Shown: piece by piece, positions 12,221 through 14,185 of the stretch | Layout of the letters: each line of letters opens with the position of its first letter | Numbering within the stretch: the first letter of the stretch is position 1 | Source of the DNA: JBJEQG01 sp051881635 | GTDB taxonomy: Bacteria; Bacillota; Clostridia; Oscillospirales; Acutalibacteraceae | Assembly: GCA_051881635.1 (NCBI GenBank) | Contig: JBJEQG010000108.1 | Span: forward strand, 1 to 14,185 | Length of the DNA stretch: 14,185 nt | Direction: 5' to 3' | Notes under the pieces: model-generated | Database searches by the model: none | The model's input: only the letters and a program-made list of their open reading frames with translations | Told to the model about the DNA's origin: nothing | Translations under genes and position numbers: made by a program

Positions 12221-13480
12221 ATGTCTAAGAAACCATTTATTACTAAGGAACAGGCGGAAAATATCATAAAGAAATTTCCGACACCGTTCCATATATATGA
12301 TGAAAAGGGAATCCGTGAGAATGCCCGTAAACTGAAACAGGCTTTTGCATGGAACAAGGGATTTAAAGAATATTTTGCCGTAAAAGCAACACCGAACCCG
12401 TCTATTCTGCGTATTCTGCACGAGGAAGGCTGTGGTACGGACTGCTCATCTTATACGGAATTGCTGATGAGCCAAAAATGCGGTTTTGACGGCTCGGAGA
12501 TTATGTTCTCCTCAAACGATACACCTGCAAAGGAGTTTCAGCTTGCCCGTGATTTGGGAGCAACAATCAACCTTGACGATATTACCCATATCGACTTTTT
12601 GAAAGATATATGCGGTATTCCCGAAAGAATTTGCTGCCGTTACAATCCGGGCGGTAAGTTTGCGATTGCAACAACTATTATGGACAATCCCGGTGACGCC
12701 AAGTACGGCATGACTCGTCCGCAAATTTCTGAGGCATTCAAGCGTTTGAAAGCTTTGGGTGCAAAAGAGTTTGGTATTCATTCATTCCTTGCAAGCAACA
12801 CCGTAACCAATGAATACTACCCGACTTTGGCCCGTATTCTGTTCCAACTTGCCGTTGAACTGAAAGAGGAAACAGGTGTGCATATCGGCTTTATTAACCT
12901 CTCAGGCGGTGTTGGTATTCCGTACACACCTGACAAAGAACCGAATGACATTCTGGAAATCGGCGAGGGTGTCCGCAAGGCTTATGAAGAAATCCTTGTT
13001 CCCGCCGGTATGGGCGATGTAGCACTTTATACGGAGCTTGGGCGTTTCATGCTTGCTCCTTACGGTCATTTGGTGACAACTGCCATTCATGAAAAGCATA
13101 CCCATAAGGAATATATCGGTGTAGACGCTTGTGCCGTAAACCTTATGCGTCCTGCAATGTACGGTGCATATCATCATATTACCGTTTTGGGCAAGGAAAA
13201 TGAGCCATGCGACCATATTTATGACATTACGGGTTCATTGTGCGAAAACAACGATAAATTTGCGATTGACAGAGCCTTGCCGAAAATTGATATGGGTGAT
13301 ATTTTGGTTATCCATGATACAGGTGCTCATGGCTTTGCTATGGGTTATAACTATAACGGCAAACTGAAATCCGCTGAATTGTTGCTGAGAGAGGACGGTT
13401 CTGTTGTGGAAATCCGCCGTGCCGAAAAGCCCGAAGATTATTTCGCAACATTGGACGGCTATTGGGATATTTTGAAGTAA
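12221..13480 (+). CDS. lysA: Diaminopimelate decarboxylase-like PLP enzyme (fold type III)
   Basis: A 419-aa alanine-racemase-fold decarboxylase. LysA converts meso-diaminopimelate to L-lysine and CO2, the last step of lysine synthesis. The PLP lysine is Lys55 in YFAVKATPN. The phosphate-binding glycines are NLSGGVGIPY (226-235), then ELGRFMLAPYG (272-282), RPAMYGAYH (310-318), the CENNDKFAIDRALP segment (341-354) with the Cys-Glu pair, and GAHGFAMGYNYNG (368-380). Several motifs differ from classical LysA: SFLASN in place of HIGSQ, and CENND in place of CESGD. It thus belongs to a divergent subclade. Diaminopimelate decarboxylase is the best guess, but a related amino-acid or polyamine decarboxylase is possible. 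It is a single-gene unit with its own promoter and strong terminator. Confidence 0.88.
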   Translation: MSKKPFITKEQAENIIKKFPTPFHIYDEKGIRENARKLKQAFAWNKGFKEYFAVKATPNPSILRILHEEGCGTDCSSYTELLMSQKCGFDGSEIMFSSNDTPAKEFQLARDLGATINLDDITHIDFLKDICGIPERICCRYNPGGKFAIATTIMDNPGDAKYGMTRPQISEAFKRLKALGAKEFGIHSFLASNTVTNEYYPTLARILFQLAVELKEETGVHIGFINLSGGVGIPYTPDKEPNDILEIGEGVRKAYEEILVPAGMGDVALYTELGRFMLAPYGHLVTTAIHEKHTHKEYIGVDACAVNLMRPAMYGAYHHITVLGKENEPCDHIYDITGSLCENNDKFAIDRALPKIDMGDILVIHDTGAHGFAMGYNYNGKLKSAELLLREDGSVVEIRRAEKPEDYFATLDGYWDILK

Positions 13481-13491
13481 TGAATAATAAG

Positions 13492-13526
13492 AAATCCTTT
13501 GCTTTATATAAGGCAAAGGATTTTTT
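13492..13526 (+). terminator. Strong intrinsic terminator of the lysA-like gene
   Basis: AAATCCTTTGC (13492-13502) pairs perfectly with GCAAAGGATTT (13513-13523), and the stem can extend inward by three more pairs to an ATAT loop. The run TTTTTT (13521-13526) follows. A second, shorter hairpin, GGGC-TTTAC-GCCC (13543-13555) followed by TGTTTTT, may act as a backup. Confidence 0.92.
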
Positions 13527-13647
13527 GTATGTTTTCATATTTGGGCTTTACGCCCTGTTTTTCCGTATGTTATAATAAAAATAAAAGTAATTTTATATGT
13601 GTATATCTTTTCTGAAAAATGGGGGTTATTTTCATTGATTGGCATAG

Positions 13648-13653
13648 TATAAT
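13648..13653 (+). promoter_or_regulatory. Possible -10 element for the GNAT gene
   Basis: A perfect TATAAT lies 51 bases before the GNAT start, but no good -35 is found 16-18 bases upstream. Another TATAAT at 13571-13576 is preceded by TGT (extended -10). Either could drive the gene. Confidence 0.4.
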
Positions 13654-13703
13654 GTTTTTGTCGCTAAGAGCAATAAATTAGATGTTGGAAAAGGGAATAT
13701 ATT

Positions 13704-14144
13704 ATGATAAAGGAATTGAATATTGAGTATATAGAAGAAATTAAATCTTTATATGCAGAAGTTTTTACAAATAAACCTTGGAATGATGATTGGAGTGACC
13801 AAGTGCAACTTCACAAGTATATCATAGACTTAATTGGAAACAAAAATTCCTTGACATTGGGGTTGTTTGAAGATGATAAACTAATCGGTTTATCAATGGG
13901 AAGTATAATGCATTGGTATAGTGGTACTGAATACCATATTTTTGAATTCTGTATTAAAATAGAAAAGCAGGGCATGGGTATAGGAACAGCTTTTTTGAAG
14001 AAAGTTGAAGAATATATCAAAAATAAGCAGATAACGCATATTTTCTTGCAAACGGAGAGAACGGTTCCTGCATATCATTTTTACCAGAAAAATGGATTTG
14101 TTACATTAAAAGACCATATTTCATTTGTTAAAGATTTGGACTAA
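13704..14144 (+). CDS. GNAT-family N-acetyltransferase
   Basis: A 146-aa acetyl-CoA-dependent N-acetyltransferase; the acceptor substrate is unknown. The N-terminal region has FTNKPWNDDW (21-30), common in one large Firmicute GNAT group. The acetyl-CoA-binding motif A is EFCIKIEKQGMGIGTAFLKK with QGMGIG at 89-94, and the motif B region is AYHFYQKNGF (123-132). The length is complete for a single GNAT domain. The ATG has AAGGGA at 13691-13696 with a 7-base spacer. The gene and its 5' flank are visibly richer in A and T than the core genes, and leucine is coded less by TTG. This suggests a different origin, possibly horizontal transfer. Antibiotic acetylation is possible but not shown. Confidence 0.9.
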   Translation: MIKELNIEYIEEIKSLYAEVFTNKPWNDDWSDQVQLHKYIIDLIGNKNSLTLGLFEDDKLIGLSMGSIMHWYSGTEYHIFEFCIKIEKQGMGIGTAFLKKVEEYIKNKQITHIFLQTERTVPAYHFYQKNGFVTLKDHISFVKDLD

Positions 14145-14185
14145 CTCTCAATTTTTTTGATTTTTGTAACAAAAGAAGTTACTGT

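Noticed and set aside
1..14185. CRISPR array, transposase, prophage or toxin gene
   Set aside because: No regular direct repeats with spacers, no transposase or integrase motifs and no toxin domain were found in any reading frame examined.

Overview
The window looks like a chromosomal housekeeping segment of a low-to-moderate-GC Firmicute. The order smc-ftsY-rdgB-(gap)-yhbY-nadD-yqeK-rsfS-leuS, strong AGGAGG-type ribosome binding sites and TTG starts fit Clostridia. The Oscillospiraceae/Ruminococcaceae are my best guess, from gene order and from a palindromic repeat style I associate with that group; no search was run. A run of exactly 100 N (1856-1955) marks a scaffold join, so the source is probably a draft or metagenome assembly.

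Layout. Positions 1-1817 carry the 3' end of smc, then ftsY and rdgB. A perfect palindrome follows rdgB and runs into the gap. From 2012 come yhbY and nadD, then two genes I cannot assign (2999-4195 and 4253-4540). A near-consensus promoter (4574-4602) then starts yqeK, rsfS and leuS. After leuS there is a probable terminator, an unrecognised gene (8304-8750), a second well-preserved repeat copy and a 58-aa S21 gene (rpsU) behind consensus promoters. A long hairpin ends rpsU and precedes yqeG, a DUF6572-like gene, aroQ and an M24 aminopeptidase (pepP/pepQ type). A small membrane-protein gene (DUF5658-like) is convergent with the peptidase gene and shares its stop-codon bases. A divergent promoter region leads to a lysA-like PLP decarboxylase with a strong terminator, and the window ends with an AT-rich GNAT acetyltransferase gene.

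How the genes work together. FtsY targets ribosomes to the membrane. YhbY, RsfS and S21 act on ribosome assembly or activity, and LeuS charges tRNA. NadD, YqeK and RdgB handle NAD, Ap4A and damaged nucleotides. AroQ and the LysA-like enzyme belong to the shikimate and lysine/diaminopimelate pathways. Among these core genes sit four to five small soluble or membrane proteins of unknown role.

No CRISPR array, insertion sequence, phage module, tRNA or rRNA was seen. The most notable non-gene features are a dispersed multi-hairpin repeat family (three copies, one cut by the gap), a plus-strand terminator embedded in the antisense coding sequence of the DUF5658-like gene, and the insertion of orphan genes into the nadD-yqeK housekeeping block. 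No stretch longer than 300 bases lacks a gene; the longest, 8751-8990, holds a repeat copy and the rpsU promoters.
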